A stretch of DNA of 20,642 nt from Extensimonas sp963708545 (GCA_963708545.1 CAVPUD010000090.1:1-20642), one strand, 5' to 3'; numbered from the stretch's first letter, positions 1 to 10,218 are shown. Numbers and translations: made by a program. The notes: generated by a model from the letters alone, not told the origin.

Positions 1-1583
1 CGCTGCAGCAGCTTTTCGACGGCCTCGCGCCCGCGCGCGACGGTTTCGTGCGTGGCCTGGGCGTTGAACCAGGCGCGCACCTTGGCGCGTGCGCGTGGGC
101 TCGTGAGGTAGCCGAGCTCGGCGTTGAGCCAGTCGCGCGAGGGGCGCTCCTCGTCCTTGGCGGCGATGATTTCGACCGTCTGGCCGTTGTGCAGCGGCGT
201 GTTGAGCGGCACCATGACGCCGTCCATGCGCGCGCCGCGGCAGCGGTGGCCCAGGCTGGTGTGCACCGCGTAGGCAAAATCGACGGGCGTGGCGCCCTGC
301 GGCAGCTCGATCACGGCGGCGTCGGGCGTGAGCACGTAGATGCGGTCTTCGAACAGGCTGCTGTGCCGCGCCTCGCCGACGAGGTCGCTTTGCCAGGCCA
401 GCAGCTGGCGCAGCACGGCGATCTTGGCGTCGTATTCGCTGTCGGCAGACACGCCTGCGTAGCCCTTGCTGCCGGCCTCTTTGTAGGCCCAGTGCGCGGC
501 CACGCCGTGCTCGGCGTGTTCGTGCATGGCCTGGGTGCGGATCTGGACTTCGATGGGCTTGCCGCCAGCATCGCGCACCACGGTGTGCAGCGACTGGTAG
601 CCGTTGGGCTTAGGGCGGGCGATGTAGTCGTCGAACTGCTCGACCATGGGTGCGAAGCGCTCGTGCACCCGCGAGAGCGCGGCGTAGCAGTCCTTCACGG
701 TCGGCACGATCACGCGCAGCGCGCGGATGTCGAACACCTGGTCGAAGTCGAGCGACTTGCCGCGCATCTTTTTGACGATGCTGTAGATGTGCTTGGGGCG
801 GCCCTGCACGGTGGCGCTGATGCTGTGCGCGCGCAGGTCGGCTTCGAGCTGCGCGCGCAGCTGCTCCATGGCGAGCTCGCGCTCGGCGCGCTTTTCGTCG
901 AGCAGGCGCGCGACCTGCTTGTAGGTGTCGGGTTCGAGGAAGCGAAACGACAGGTCTTCGAGCTCCCACTTGATCTGCCAGATGCCCAGGCGGTTCGCGA
1001 GCGGCGCAAACACCTGCAGCGATTCGCGTGCCAGATTGGGCGAAACCGGGCGCTTGCTGGCCGCATGAAAGCGCAGCGTTTGCAGGCGCGAGGCCAGGCG
1101 CAGCATCACCACGCGCAGATCACGCGAGAAGGCGAGCAGCATCTTGCGCACGTTTTCGGCCTGCAGTGCCGGGTCGTCGAGCTGCTGCGCACCGCGCGCC
1201 TGGCGCTGCACGCGCATGAGTTTGGTGGTCTCGACGGCGAGCCTGGCGAAGTCGGCGCCAAAGGCTTTGGCGATGACCTCCTCGGGTTTGGTGAGGTGGT
1301 CGCAGGCATAGACCAGGTAGCTCGCGGCCTGCATGGCCTCGGAGCCGCCCAGATTTTTGAGGGTTTCGGCCATGGCGTCGGCGTGTGCGAGCGTGTTCTC
1401 GCCCGAGTCCAGCGTCTCGCCAGCCAGCAGCGGCTCGGCAAAGAGGCGCGCGCGCTCGAGCGCACCGACCTGCTCAGCCAGCGTGTGCCGCGTGGCCGCG
1501 AGCAAATGCGGCAGTTGTTCGGCGGGTGGTGCAGACGGGGGCGGGGTGGAAGGACGTGCCGACATGGTGGTGGGTGATTTCAT
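1..1583 (-). CDS. relA: RelA-type (p)ppGpp synthetase, 3' end outside window
   Basis: This gene encodes the ribosome-associated alarmone synthetase that makes (p)ppGpp from ATP and GTP/GDP during amino-acid starvation. The first 527 residues are visible; the C-terminal ZFD/ACT region lies beyond the left edge (family members are about 740 aa). In order: a degenerate HD hydrolase domain (about 60-180), a synthetase domain (about 255-370) with GRPKHIYSI and NGYQSLHTVV, and a TGS domain (about 413-475, RIYVLTPDAAVIELPQGATP). The hydrolase HD pair is lost (YLVYACDHLTKP), and the usual KLADRLHNMR helix reads RLASRLQTLR, so hydrolysis is probably absent: RelA rather than SpoT. The acidic EFDD motif of monofunctional RelA reads QFDD (316-319). 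I chose the start at 1583 because its ATG overlaps the stop of the upstream hydrolase gene (ATGA), implying translational coupling; a second in-frame ATG lies at 1565. Neither start has a strong ribosome binding site. Confidence 0.95.
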   Translation of the reverse strand, partial: MKSPTTMSARPSTPPPSAPPAEQLPHLLAATRHTLAEQVGALERARLFAEPLLAGETLDSGENTLAHADAMAETLKNLGGSEAMQAASYLVYACDHLTKPEEVIAKAFGADFARLAVETTKLMRVQRQARGAQQLDDPALQAENVRKMLLAFSRDLRVVMLRLASRLQTLRFHAASKRPVSPNLARESLQVFAPLANRLGIWQIKWELEDLSFRFLEPDTYKQVARLLDEKRAERELAMEQLRAQLEADLRAHSISATVQGRPKHIYSIVKKMRGKSLDFDQVFDIRALRVIVPTVKDCYAALSRVHERFAPMVEQFDDYIARPKPNGYQSLHTVVRDAGGKPIEVQIRTQAMHEHAEHGVAAHWAYKEAGSKGYAGVSADSEYDAKIAVLRQLLAWQSDLVGEARHSSLFEDRIYVLTPDAAVIELPQGATPVDFAYAVHTSLGHRCRGARMDGVMVPLNTPLHNGQTVEIIAAKDEERPSRDWLNAELGYLTSPRARAKVRAWFNAQATHETVARGREAVEKLLQ

Positions 1584-2593
1584 CCGGCGGCGCGCTGCTC
1601 GGGGGCGAGCAAAAACTCGAGCACGGGCGCGATCTGGTCGGGCGTGACCAGCGTGGGCGCGTGGCCCACCCTGGGGAATTCGACGATCTGCGCGCGCGGC
1701 CCACGCTGCGCCATGGCCTGCGCCGTCTCGGCCGAGAGGATGTCGGATTCGAGGCCGCGCAGCAGCAGCGTGCGTGCGCGGATGCGGTCGTACAGCTGCC
1801 ACATCAGCGCCTCGCCCTCGGCCGCGGCACCCGGCGGCGCGGCGCGGAAGGCTTGGGCGATGTCCGGGTCGTAGTGCAGCATCAGCCCGCCCTCGGGCGC
1901 GGGGCGCAGCATGTGGCGCGTGAGCGCGAGCCAGTCCTCCTGCCGGTGCGGGCCGCTCAAGGTCGGGCGCAGCGCCTCGGCAGCCTGCTCGAGCGTGTCG
2001 TAGCGCACGGGCTGGCCCACGTACTCGCCAATGCGCTGCAGGCCGAGTGCGTCTATGCGGGGGCCGATGTCGTTGAGCACGAGCCGGCGCACGGACACGG
2101 CGAGCGGCCAGTGGCTGCCCACGGCCTGGTCGCTGGCGTTGGGGTCGTCGGGGATGCAAAGCCCAGGCTGGCCGCAGACGGCCATGCCGATCAGGCCGCC
2201 CATGCTGGTGCCGACCCAGTCCAGCGTTTGGATGGGGGCCTCGCGCTGCAGCTGCGCGAGCAAGGAGAGGATGTCGGCCGCGTACTGCGGCACGGCGTAG
2301 GCCATGGGGTCGGCAAGCCAGTCGCTGCGCCCGCGCCCAGGCATGTCGGGGCAGACCACGCGCGCGTGCCGGCTCAAGGCGCGTGCCAGCGCGTCGAAGT
2401 CGCGCCCCTGGCGCGAGAGGCCGTGCACGCACAGCACCACGTGCGGGTGCGCCGGGTTGCCGGTGTCGTTCCATTCCCAATAGGCCATGCGGTGCTGCCC
2501 GGGACCGGCCGCAGGCGCGTCAGGGGCGACCAGCGGGCTGCGGGCCGAAGCCGCGCCAGGGCAAAGGACGTAGTTCAAGCGGGGTTCGGTCAT
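1580..2593 (-). CDS. alpha/beta-fold hydrolase
   Basis: This is a 337-residue alpha/beta hydrolase, probably cytoplasmic as no signal peptide is visible. Family features: an oxyanion-hole HG in VLCVHGLSRQGRDFD (HG at 57-58), the nucleophile elbow WVGTSMGG with Ser130, a likely acid Asp284 in LLLRGLESDILS, and the catalytic His311 in RVGHAPTL. The DMPGRGRSDW segment (83-92) is typical of the esterase/enol-lactonase/haloperoxidase-like branch. The substrate cannot be told from sequence. Upstream of the ATG the minus strand reads CAGG with about eight bases spacing. The stop codon overlaps the relA start by four bases, so the two genes are probably co-transcribed and translationally coupled; this does not by itself imply a shared pathway. 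The fold assignment is secure, the function open. Confidence 0.93.
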   Translation of the reverse strand: MTEPRLNYVLCPGAASARSPLVAPDAPAAGPGQHRMAYWEWNDTGNPAHPHVVLCVHGLSRQGRDFDALARALSRHARVVCPDMPGRGRSDWLADPMAYAVPQYAADILSLLAQLQREAPIQTLDWVGTSMGGLIGMAVCGQPGLCIPDDPNASDQAVGSHWPLAVSVRRLVLNDIGPRIDALGLQRIGEYVGQPVRYDTLEQAAEALRPTLSGPHRQEDWLALTRHMLRPAPEGGLMLHYDPDIAQAFRAAPPGAAAEGEALMWQLYDRIRARTLLLRGLESDILSAETAQAMAQRGPRAQIVEFPRVGHAPTLVTPDQIAPVLEFLLAPEQRAAG

Positions 2594-2763
2594 GGGAAAA
2601 CCTGCTGACGGTGGTTGGTAGAGGGCAGAGCCGTGCCTTGCCTTGCATGATCCTAATCGAACCCACGCAAGGACGCTGCAGGCGTTCCATTGCCGCAGTA
2701 AAACACCCGCGGAAAGTGTCGATGAAGGCGTTGCAGGCAGAGCAAGCGGCTTTTCATTGCTCT

Positions 2764-2815
2764 CTAAAAGATAGCTTCTCGCGCTTTTGTATCAAGGGCA
2801 AACGGACATTTTTTA
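2764..2815. repeat. possible degenerate copy of a Comamonadaceae intergenic repeat
   Basis: The stretch beginning AAAAGATAGCTTCTCGCGCTT, followed by TCAAGGGC and ending in a T run, resembles a decayed member of the repeat whose perfect copy sits after clpB (both share the ATAGCT...GCGCTT...CAAG order). Its hairpin potential is weak. It lies just downstream of the SIMPL gene on the minus strand and could act as a poor terminator. The family resemblance rests on memory of related genomes. The rest of the 2594-2822 gap shows no gene. Confidence 0.3.
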
Positions 2816-2822
2816 TCGAAAA

Positions 2823-3545
2823 TCAGCGCATCTGCACTTCCCCGGACACCTGTGCGCTCACCTGGGCCTTGCCGGCCTCCACGGGCACGGCGGCATCTTC
2901 GAGCGCGCCCGCCTTGGCCGCCATGGTGAGCATGCGCGGCTGCGGGGTGGGGTATTGCCCGCTGGTGCTCACGGCCACGCTGCGCAGCGTGTAGCCGCCA
3001 AAGCCGAAGGCTTGTGCGAGCGTGGCGGCGCGCTCCTGAAAGCGTGCGACAGCCTGGGCCTGTGCTTCGTTTTCGGCCTTGGTGCGCGATTCGGGCGCGA
3101 GCGAAAAGCCCACGGCGCTGACGCTCAGAGTCTGGATCTGGCCGGCCGTGCCCGTGATGCGCGCAAAGTCGCGCCCCGCGAGCACCAGTTCGGCGCGGCC
3201 CTGCCAGCCGTTGATCTTGCCGTCCTTGCCGTAGCGCGGGTACAGGCCAAAGGGGCCGGTGCGCACTTCCAGCTGGCCGGGCTGGGCCTGGCGGCGTGCC
3301 TGTGCGAGCGCGGCATCCAGCGCCTGCGTGAGCTGCGCCTGCACGCCGGCCGCGTCTGCGGCCTCTTTGGTGGTGGACAGGGTCAGCGTCAGCCAGTCCT
3401 GCGCCACCTCTACCGTGGCGCTGGTAGAGAGCTGCAGCAGGTTCGCCGCGGGCGCTGGCTGGGGCGTGGGAAGACTTTGGGCAAAAATCGCCACAGAGGC
3501 CGTAGATACAGCGTAGGCAGCTATGATTTTCATGATTCTTGGCAT
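2823..3545 (-). CDS. secreted SIMPL-domain (DUF541) protein
   Basis: This is a 240-residue protein of the SIMPL/DUF541 family (E. coli YggE-like), periplasmic or outer-membrane proteins of poorly defined role, some linked to oxidative stress. A signal peptide is visible (KIIAAYAVSTASVAIFA, cleavage probably near residue 22-23). The mature part starts with the family opening LLQLSTSATVEVAQDWLTLT (36-55), followed by an alanine-rich helical segment and VSAVGFSLAPESR (142-154). It ends with the typical C-terminal strand VSAQVSGEVQMR. The start at 3545 has a CAGGAG sequence eight bases upstream; an alternative ATG at 3533 would shorten the leader by four residues, and the frame is open further upstream without support. 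It is divergent from the ompR-like gene across about 190 bp, so the promoters are probably in that gap. Confidence 0.88.
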   Translation of the reverse strand: MPRIMKIIAAYAVSTASVAIFAQSLPTPQPAPAANLLQLSTSATVEVAQDWLTLTLSTTKEAADAAGVQAQLTQALDAALAQARRQAQPGQLEVRTGPFGLYPRYGKDGKINGWQGRAELVLAGRDFARITGTAGQIQTLSVSAVGFSLAPESRTKAENEAQAQAVARFQERAATLAQAFGFGGYTLRSVAVSTSGQYPTPQPRMLTMAAKAGALEDAAVPVEAGKAQVSAQVSGEVQMR

Positions 3546-3736
3546 GGCTAAGACTCCTGAGGCAGCGGGGATTGGCAGAGGATAGGCAACTGCATCCAGG
3601 CGGCACGTGAAGGCACAGAAAACGCACGGTACGACGCGGCAAGACTTGTAACAGTGCGTCAGGGCTAGCGAAAAAACTGAAATTTTGGTGGCCAAGCTGG
3701 TCAGAATCGCTGCTGTTACAAATTCGACCGGGGGTC

Positions 3737-4471
3737 ATGATGAATACCACGAGCAACCGCACCGACAAGATTTTGGTGGTGGACGACGATGCGCGCATCC
3801 GCGATCTGCTGCGCCGCTACCTCACGCAGGAAGGCTTCGAAGTCATGCTGGCAGAGGACGGCAAGGCGCTGAACCGCATTTTGCTGCGCGAAACGGTCGA
3901 TCTCATCGTGCTCGACCTCATGATGCCGGGCGAGGACGGCCTGTCGATCTGCCGCCGGCTGCGCGCCGCGAACGACCGCACGCCCATCATCATGCTCACG
4001 GCCAAGGGCGAGGACGTGGATCGCATCGTCGGCCTCGAGGTAGGTGCAGACGATTACTTGGGCAAACCCTTCAACCCGCGCGAGCTGCTCGCGCGCATCC
4101 ATGCCGTGCTGCGCCGCCGCCCCGTGCCCGAGGCGCCCGGCGCGCCGTCAGGCGAGAACGAGGTCGTGAGCTTCGGCCCTTTCACCTTCGATCTGGGCAC
4201 GCGCGTGCTGCTTCGCAACGACGAGGAGCTGCCTCTGACCACGGGCGAATTCGCCATGCTCAAGGCGCTGGTGCGGCATCCGCGCCAGCCGCTGTCGCGC
4301 GAAAAGCTCGCACTGCTGGCGCGCGGGCGCGAGTTCGAGCCTTTTGACCGCAGCCTGGACGTACAGATTTCGCGCCTGCGCAAGCTGATCGAGGCCGACC
4401 CCGCGTCGCCGCGCTACATCCAGACCGTGTGGGGTGTGGGCTATGTGTTCGTGCCGGATGGGACGAGCTGA
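3737..4471 (+). CDS. ompR: OmpR-family response regulator
   Basis: This is a 244-residue response regulator with an N-terminal receiver domain (about 11-125) and a C-terminal winged helix-turn-helix DNA-binding domain (about 143-240). The receiver has the acidic pocket VVDDDAR (D16-D18), the phospho-acceptor Asp60 in VLDLMMPGEDG, Thr88 in IIMLTAK, and Lys110 in GKPF. The effector domain carries LTTGEFAMLKALVRHP, RSLDVQISRLRKLIE and the terminal wing IQTVWGVGYVF. Sequence and the adjoining EnvZ-like kinase indicate the OmpR branch, in E. coli a regulator of porins and envelope stress; the regulon here is unknown. The start is MMN at 3737 (ATGATG), with the second ATG also possible; GGGGG precedes it closely. 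The stop overlaps the kinase start (TGATG), so the two are translated together. Confidence 0.95.
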   Translation: MMNTTSNRTDKILVVDDDARIRDLLRRYLTQEGFEVMLAEDGKALNRILLRETVDLIVLDLMMPGEDGLSICRRLRAANDRTPIIMLTAKGEDVDRIVGLEVGADDYLGKPFNPRELLARIHAVLRRRPVPEAPGAPSGENEVVSFGPFTFDLGTRVLLRNDEELPLTTGEFAMLKALVRHPRQPLSREKLALLARGREFEPFDRSLDVQISRLRKLIEADPASPRYIQTVWGVGYVFVPDGTS

Positions 4472-5991
4472 TGCCCATGCCGCAAGTGGACGGTCATTCG
4501 GCTTTTCCGCAGTCGCAAGTTGCCATGGAAGAGGCGGCCCCCGAGGTCACCATGCCGGCGCCGCTGGAGCCGGCGCCCGCCGGCGCCCAGCCGCGCGCGA
4601 GCCTGGGGCTGAACCTTTTCTGGCGCACGTTCTTTCTGCTGGCGCTGCTGCTCGCGAGCAGCATCCTGGCGTGGCTGCAGATATTGCGCGTGCTCGAATT
4701 CGAGCCGCGCTCGCTGCAGATGGCGCAGCAGGCGGCCTCGCTGGTCAACCTGAGCCGCGCGGCGCTGGTGCATGCCGACCCGATCGCGCGCGTGTCACTG
4801 ATCAAGACCATGGCCGAGCAGGAGGGCGTGCGCATCATGCCGCGCGAGCCCGGCGACCGCTACGAGCCGCTGGCCGGCTCCGCGCTCGCGCGGCGGCTCA
4901 CGGAGGAACTCGCGCACCGCCTGGGCCCCGACACCGTCGTGGCGCAGAGCGTGAACGGCGAACAGGGCCTGTGGGTGGGCTTCAACATCAACGGCGACCC
5001 GAACTGGCTGCGCATGGACCAGGCGCGTTTCAACCTCGCGGGCGGACGCACCTGGCTGATCTGGCTCGCGATGGTGGGGCTGCTCTCGCTTGCGGGCGCC
5101 GCGGTGATCGCGCGGCTCATCAACCGCCCGCTCAAGCAGCTTTCTTACGCGACCAGCCGCGTGCGCGATGGCGATTTCGCGGCCAGCCACCTCGACGAGA
5201 ATGTCCCGACGAGCGAAGTGCGCGAGGTCAACATTGGTTTCAACCGCATGGCCGAGCGCCTGGCCAAACTCGAGCAGGACCGCGCCGTGATGCTCGCGGG
5301 CATTTCGCACGACCTGCGTACGCCGCTCGCACGCCTGCGGCTCGAAACCGAAATGAGCGTGACTGACGAGGTGGCGCGTGCGCACATGGTGGCCGACATC
5401 GTGCAGCTCGACGCGACCATAGACAAGTTCCTCGACTACGCGCGCCCCGACCACGCCACGCTCACGCCGGTGAATCTGCACGGCGTGGTGTCTTCGTGCG
5501 TGTATGCGCTGCAAAACCACCATGCCCTGCAGATTCGCATGTCCGTGCCCGAAGACCTGAACGTGCAGGCCGACGAGGTCGAGCTCGCGCGCGTGATCTC
5601 CAACCTGCTCGAAAACGCGCGCCGCTACGGCAAGACGCCCGGCACCGAAATCACGCAAGTGGACATTGCCGCGAAGGCGCGCGACGAGTGGGTGCTGCTC
5701 AAGCTGCGTGACCACGGCCCGGGTGTGCCGCCCGAGCAGCTGGCGAGCCTGACCAAGCCGTTTTTTCGCGGCGACGCGGCGCGCACGGCCGCCGCGGGGG
5801 CGGGGCTGGGTCTTTCGATCGTGGACAAGACCGTGCGGCGCATGGGCGGCACGCTGACCCTGATCAATGCGCGCTCGGGCGGTTTGGAGGCGCAGATCAC
5901 GCTGCGGCGCGTGGCCAGCCTGCCGCCGGGCGAAGACCCGCAGCCGCGCTTGCAGCGCCCCTCGGTGAAACGCCAGCGCGCCGCGACATAG
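4471..5991 (+). CDS. envZ: EnvZ-like sensor histidine kinase
   Basis: This is a 506-residue inner-membrane sensor kinase partnered with the preceding regulator. Layout: a Pro/Ala/Glu-rich cytoplasmic tail (1-46), TM1 (about 47-72), a periplasmic sensor region (about 73-193), TM2 (about 194-214), HAMP (about 215-268), a HisKA domain with H-box AGISHDLRTPLARLRLE (His280), and an ATPase domain with N-box VISNLLENARRYG (about 376-388), G1 DHGPGVP (414-420) and G2 GAGLGLSIVDK (443-453). All catalytic motifs are intact. The start at 4471 shares one base with the regulator stop and is in frame; the frame stays open upstream to 4429, but that would overlap the regulator by 43 bases. The N-terminal tail is longer than I recall for E. 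coli EnvZ. Likely job: sensing osmotic or envelope state and phosphorylating or dephosphorylating the OmpR partner. Confidence 0.94.
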   Translation: MPMPQVDGHSAFPQSQVAMEEAAPEVTMPAPLEPAPAGAQPRASLGLNLFWRTFFLLALLLASSILAWLQILRVLEFEPRSLQMAQQAASLVNLSRAALVHADPIARVSLIKTMAEQEGVRIMPREPGDRYEPLAGSALARRLTEELAHRLGPDTVVAQSVNGEQGLWVGFNINGDPNWLRMDQARFNLAGGRTWLIWLAMVGLLSLAGAAVIARLINRPLKQLSYATSRVRDGDFAASHLDENVPTSEVREVNIGFNRMAERLAKLEQDRAVMLAGISHDLRTPLARLRLETEMSVTDEVARAHMVADIVQLDATIDKFLDYARPDHATLTPVNLHGVVSSCVYALQNHHALQIRMSVPEDLNVQADEVELARVISNLLENARRYGKTPGTEITQVDIAAKARDEWVLLKLRDHGPGVPPEQLASLTKPFFRGDAARTAAAGAGLGLSIVDKTVRRMGGTLTLINARSGGLEAQITLRRVASLPPGEDPQPRLQRPSVKRQRAAT

Positions 5992-6011
5992 GCGGCTTCG
6001 GGCGCACTGGT

Positions 6012-6266
6012 TCAATCCGGCACGAAGCGGCTTTCGAACCTGCGCAAGTCCTGTTCGAGTTCGAAAGTCACCAGTTGCCCCATCTTCATGTCGGCCAATC
6101 GGCAGGCGGCAAACAGGCTGCTTTTGCCCACGAGATCGAAGCTCGGAAGGTCGATCAGCGCATAAGGATAGGGCACGAACGATTCATGCACGAACACCGT
6201 GTGGCTTTCGTTGCGCGGCGAAGGGTAGAGCTTGTAGCGGGTGGTGGTGATGGTGCGGCTGGCCAT
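6012..6266 (-). CDS. small hypothetical protein (84 aa)
   Basis: I do not recognise this protein. The 84-residue frame begins MASRTITTTRYKLYPSPR and ends FELEQDLRRFESRFVPD. Reasons to think it is real: its codons use the same C/G-ending set as neighbouring genes, it fills an otherwise empty gap between envZ and moaE, and its composition is that of a compact soluble protein with no signal peptide or membrane segment. It has a central hydrophobic stretch (PYALIDLPSFDLVGKSSLFAA) and one cysteine. The ATG at 6266 has only a weak GGA upstream; the frame is open further upstream to 6482, but that part overlaps moaE and reads like antisense. It is convergent with envZ (about 20 bp apart) and divergent from moaE. 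Confidence 0.6.
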   Translation of the reverse strand: MASRTITTTRYKLYPSPRNESHTVFVHESFVPYPYALIDLPSFDLVGKSSLFAACRLADMKMGQLVTFELEQDLRRFESRFVPD

Positions 6267-6345
6267 GAGGGTATCCGGTGAGTGGTAGACAGAGATACAG
6301 TGCAGGGCAATGCTATCCAAAACCCGCAGCATCGGTACGCATGCC

Positions 6346-6837
6346 ATGAACGCATCCTCCGCATCCACCATCTCCATCCAGACGGCCGACTTCGACCTCT
6401 GCGCCGAACTGGCCGCCTTGCGTGCGCAAGACCGCCGCGTGGGCGCGCTGTGCAGCTTCGTCGGCCTGGTGCGTGACCACAACGACGGCGACGCGGTGGC
6501 CAGCCTGGAGCTCGAGCACTACCCGGGCATGACGGAAAAGGCCATCCAGACCATGATCGACGAGGCTTTTGCGCGCTTTCCGATCTATGCCGTGCGCGTG
6601 ATCCACCGCGTGGGCCTGCTGCAGCCCTGCGAGCAGATCGTGCTCGTGGCCGTGACCGCGGCGCACCGCGGGCCTAGCTTTCAAGCCTGCGAATTCCTCA
6701 TGGACTACCTCAAGACGCAGGCGCCGTTCTGGAAAAAAGAGCAGACGCCGCAAGGGGCGCGCTGGGTCGATGCGCGCATAAGCGACGACGCCGCGCTCGC
6801 GCGCTGGGGTATCGCGGCGCGCAACGCGGGTGGGTGA
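6346..6837 (+). CDS. moaE: molybdopterin synthase catalytic subunit MoaE
   Basis: This is a 163-residue protein matching MoaE. It pairs with sulfur-carrying MoaD to turn precursor Z (cPMP) into molybdopterin in the cytoplasm. Motifs: VGALCSFVGLVRDHNDGDAV (32-51), LELEHYPGM (54-62), IHRVGLL (86-92), VAVTAAHRGPSFQACEFLMD (101-120), and YLKTQAPFWKKE, holding the active-site lysines corresponding to E. coli K119 and K126 (here K123 and K130). It ends with GARWVDAR. The usual Gly of the LxPG(E/D) turn is Cys95 here (LQPCEQ). The ATG at 6346 fits the family length; upstream in-frame sequence is not conserved-looking. No moaD is seen in the window, so the partner must be elsewhere; the upstream neighbour is a divergent hypothetical gene. 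Confidence 0.95.
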   Translation: MNASSASTISIQTADFDLCAELAALRAQDRRVGALCSFVGLVRDHNDGDAVASLELEHYPGMTEKAIQTMIDEAFARFPIYAVRVIHRVGLLQPCEQIVLVAVTAAHRGPSFQACEFLMDYLKTQAPFWKKEQTPQGARWVDARISDDAALARWGIAARNAGG

Positions 6838-6909
6838 GGAGCCGCGTATGCGGCGCAAAAGCTGGCTCAGTGGGCTTTGATGCCGGTCTCCTTATTCGTG
6901 CGGAGCTGC

Positions 6910-6936
6910 CTTGAAATGGTGAATGTGCCCCTCAGT
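6910..6936 (+). promoter_or_regulatory. probable sigma-32 heat-shock promoter of clpB
   Basis: CTTGAAA at 6910-6916 matches the RpoH -35 element exactly. After 11 bases comes CCCCTCAGT (6928-6936), which keeps the CCCC core of the RpoH -10 (consensus CCCCATnT). Transcription would start near 6943, about 20 bases before the clpB ATG. The assignment fits the known heat-shock control of clpB; the -10 right half is imperfect. Confidence 0.6.
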
Positions 6937-6961
6937 TGCAGCCCATTCGGAGGTAAAACAC

Positions 6962-9568
<2,607 letters not shown>

Positions 9569-9590
9569 GTCCGAAAATCACTAAAATGAT

Positions 9591-9631
9591 AGCTGCCAGC
9601 GCTTGACATACAAGCGCTGGCAGCTTTTTTT
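9591..9631. terminator. intrinsic terminator after clpB, Comamonadaceae-type inverted repeat
   Basis: A perfect 15-bp stem (AGCTGCCAGCGCTTG at 9591-9605 and its complement at 9611-9625) with the loop ACATA is followed by a run of T to 9631, and a further T tract lies at about 9636-9642. This is a textbook Rho-independent terminator for clpB. The preceding AAAATGAT and the stem sequence match a repeat I recall from many intergenic sites in Acidovorax-like genomes, so it may be both terminator and dispersed repeat. Confidence 0.9.
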
Positions 9632-9699
9632 ACGCTTTTTTTGCAGGCCGGCCCGATTGCGCGCACAATGCCGGCCTTTTGTCACTTCGCCGTTTTTTC

Positions 9700-10218
9700 A
9701 TGTCCAACATCGAGGTGCGTCCTGCCACGCTGCGCGACGCCAAAGCCATCGCCCAAGTCCACACCCTTGCCGTACAGGAGGCCTACCGGGGCCTGCTGCC
9801 AGATGACTATCTACGCACCCTGAAGCCGGAAGAGCGCCAAGCATATTGGCGCGAAGCCATCGAATACTGCGAGCCGCAAGTCATGGTGGCGCTCGAGGGC
9901 GACAAGATCGTCGGTTTTGTGGGCTACGACCGCTCGCGCGACCCCAAGTCGCGCCCGACCACGGGCGAGATCTGGGCCATTTACGCCGCGCCCAGCCATT
10001 GGCAACAGGGTGTAGGTCTGGCCTTGTGGGACGCGGCGCGCGACGGTCTGCTCGAAGAGGGCTGTACCACTGCCACGGTGTGGATTCCCCTGTGCAACGA
10101 GCGCGCCCTGCGCTTTCATGAAATTGCGGGCTTCAAGCGTGAACTGGCAACGGCCAGGACTTCGCTCGTGGGCGGCGTGCGTATAGAGGAAATCCGCCTC
10201 AAGCGCGCACTGCATTGA
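9700..10218 (+). CDS. GNAT-family N-acetyltransferase
   Basis: This is a 172-residue GNAT acetyltransferase, which would move an acetyl group from acetyl-CoA to an amine of an unknown small molecule or protein. It opens with the typical IEVRPATLRDAKAIAQVH and has the central strand/loop GEIWAIYAAPSHWQQGVGLALWDAA, whose QQGVGLAL is the acetyl-CoA pyrophosphate loop (Q/R-x-x-G-x-G/A). It then shows WIPLCNERALRFHEIAGFK, the usual C-terminal N-x-R-A-x-x-F-Y/H-x-x-x-GF pattern. The ATG at 9700 fits the domain start, although no Shine-Dalgarno sequence is seen upstream; a TTG at 9679 is also in frame. The gene stands alone between the clpB terminator and the exopolysaccharide locus, so context gives no clue to its substrate. 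Confidence 0.9.
   Translation: MSNIEVRPATLRDAKAIAQVHTLAVQEAYRGLLPDDYLRTLKPEERQAYWREAIEYCEPQVMVALEGDKIVGFVGYDRSRDPKSRPTTGEIWAIYAAPSHWQQGVGLALWDAARDGLLEEGCTTATVWIPLCNERALRFHEIAGFKRELATARTSLVGGVRIEEIRLKRALH

Noticed and set aside
48..1577. Long plus-strand open frame (509 codons) antisense to relA
   Set aside because: The minus strand gives a clear RelA; the antisense frame has a low-complexity Ala/Arg/Val/His composition typical of GC-rich shadow frames.
2383..2994. Plus-strand open frame across the gap between the hydrolase and SIMPL genes
   Set aside because: It overlaps both real genes in antisense and reads as biased low-complexity sequence; nothing in 2594-2822 looks coding.
4795..6015. 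Long minus-strand open frames opposite envZ and (6932-8269, 8549-9562) opposite clpB
   Set aside because: They mirror well-conserved genes and show no domain, start signal or own codon bias.
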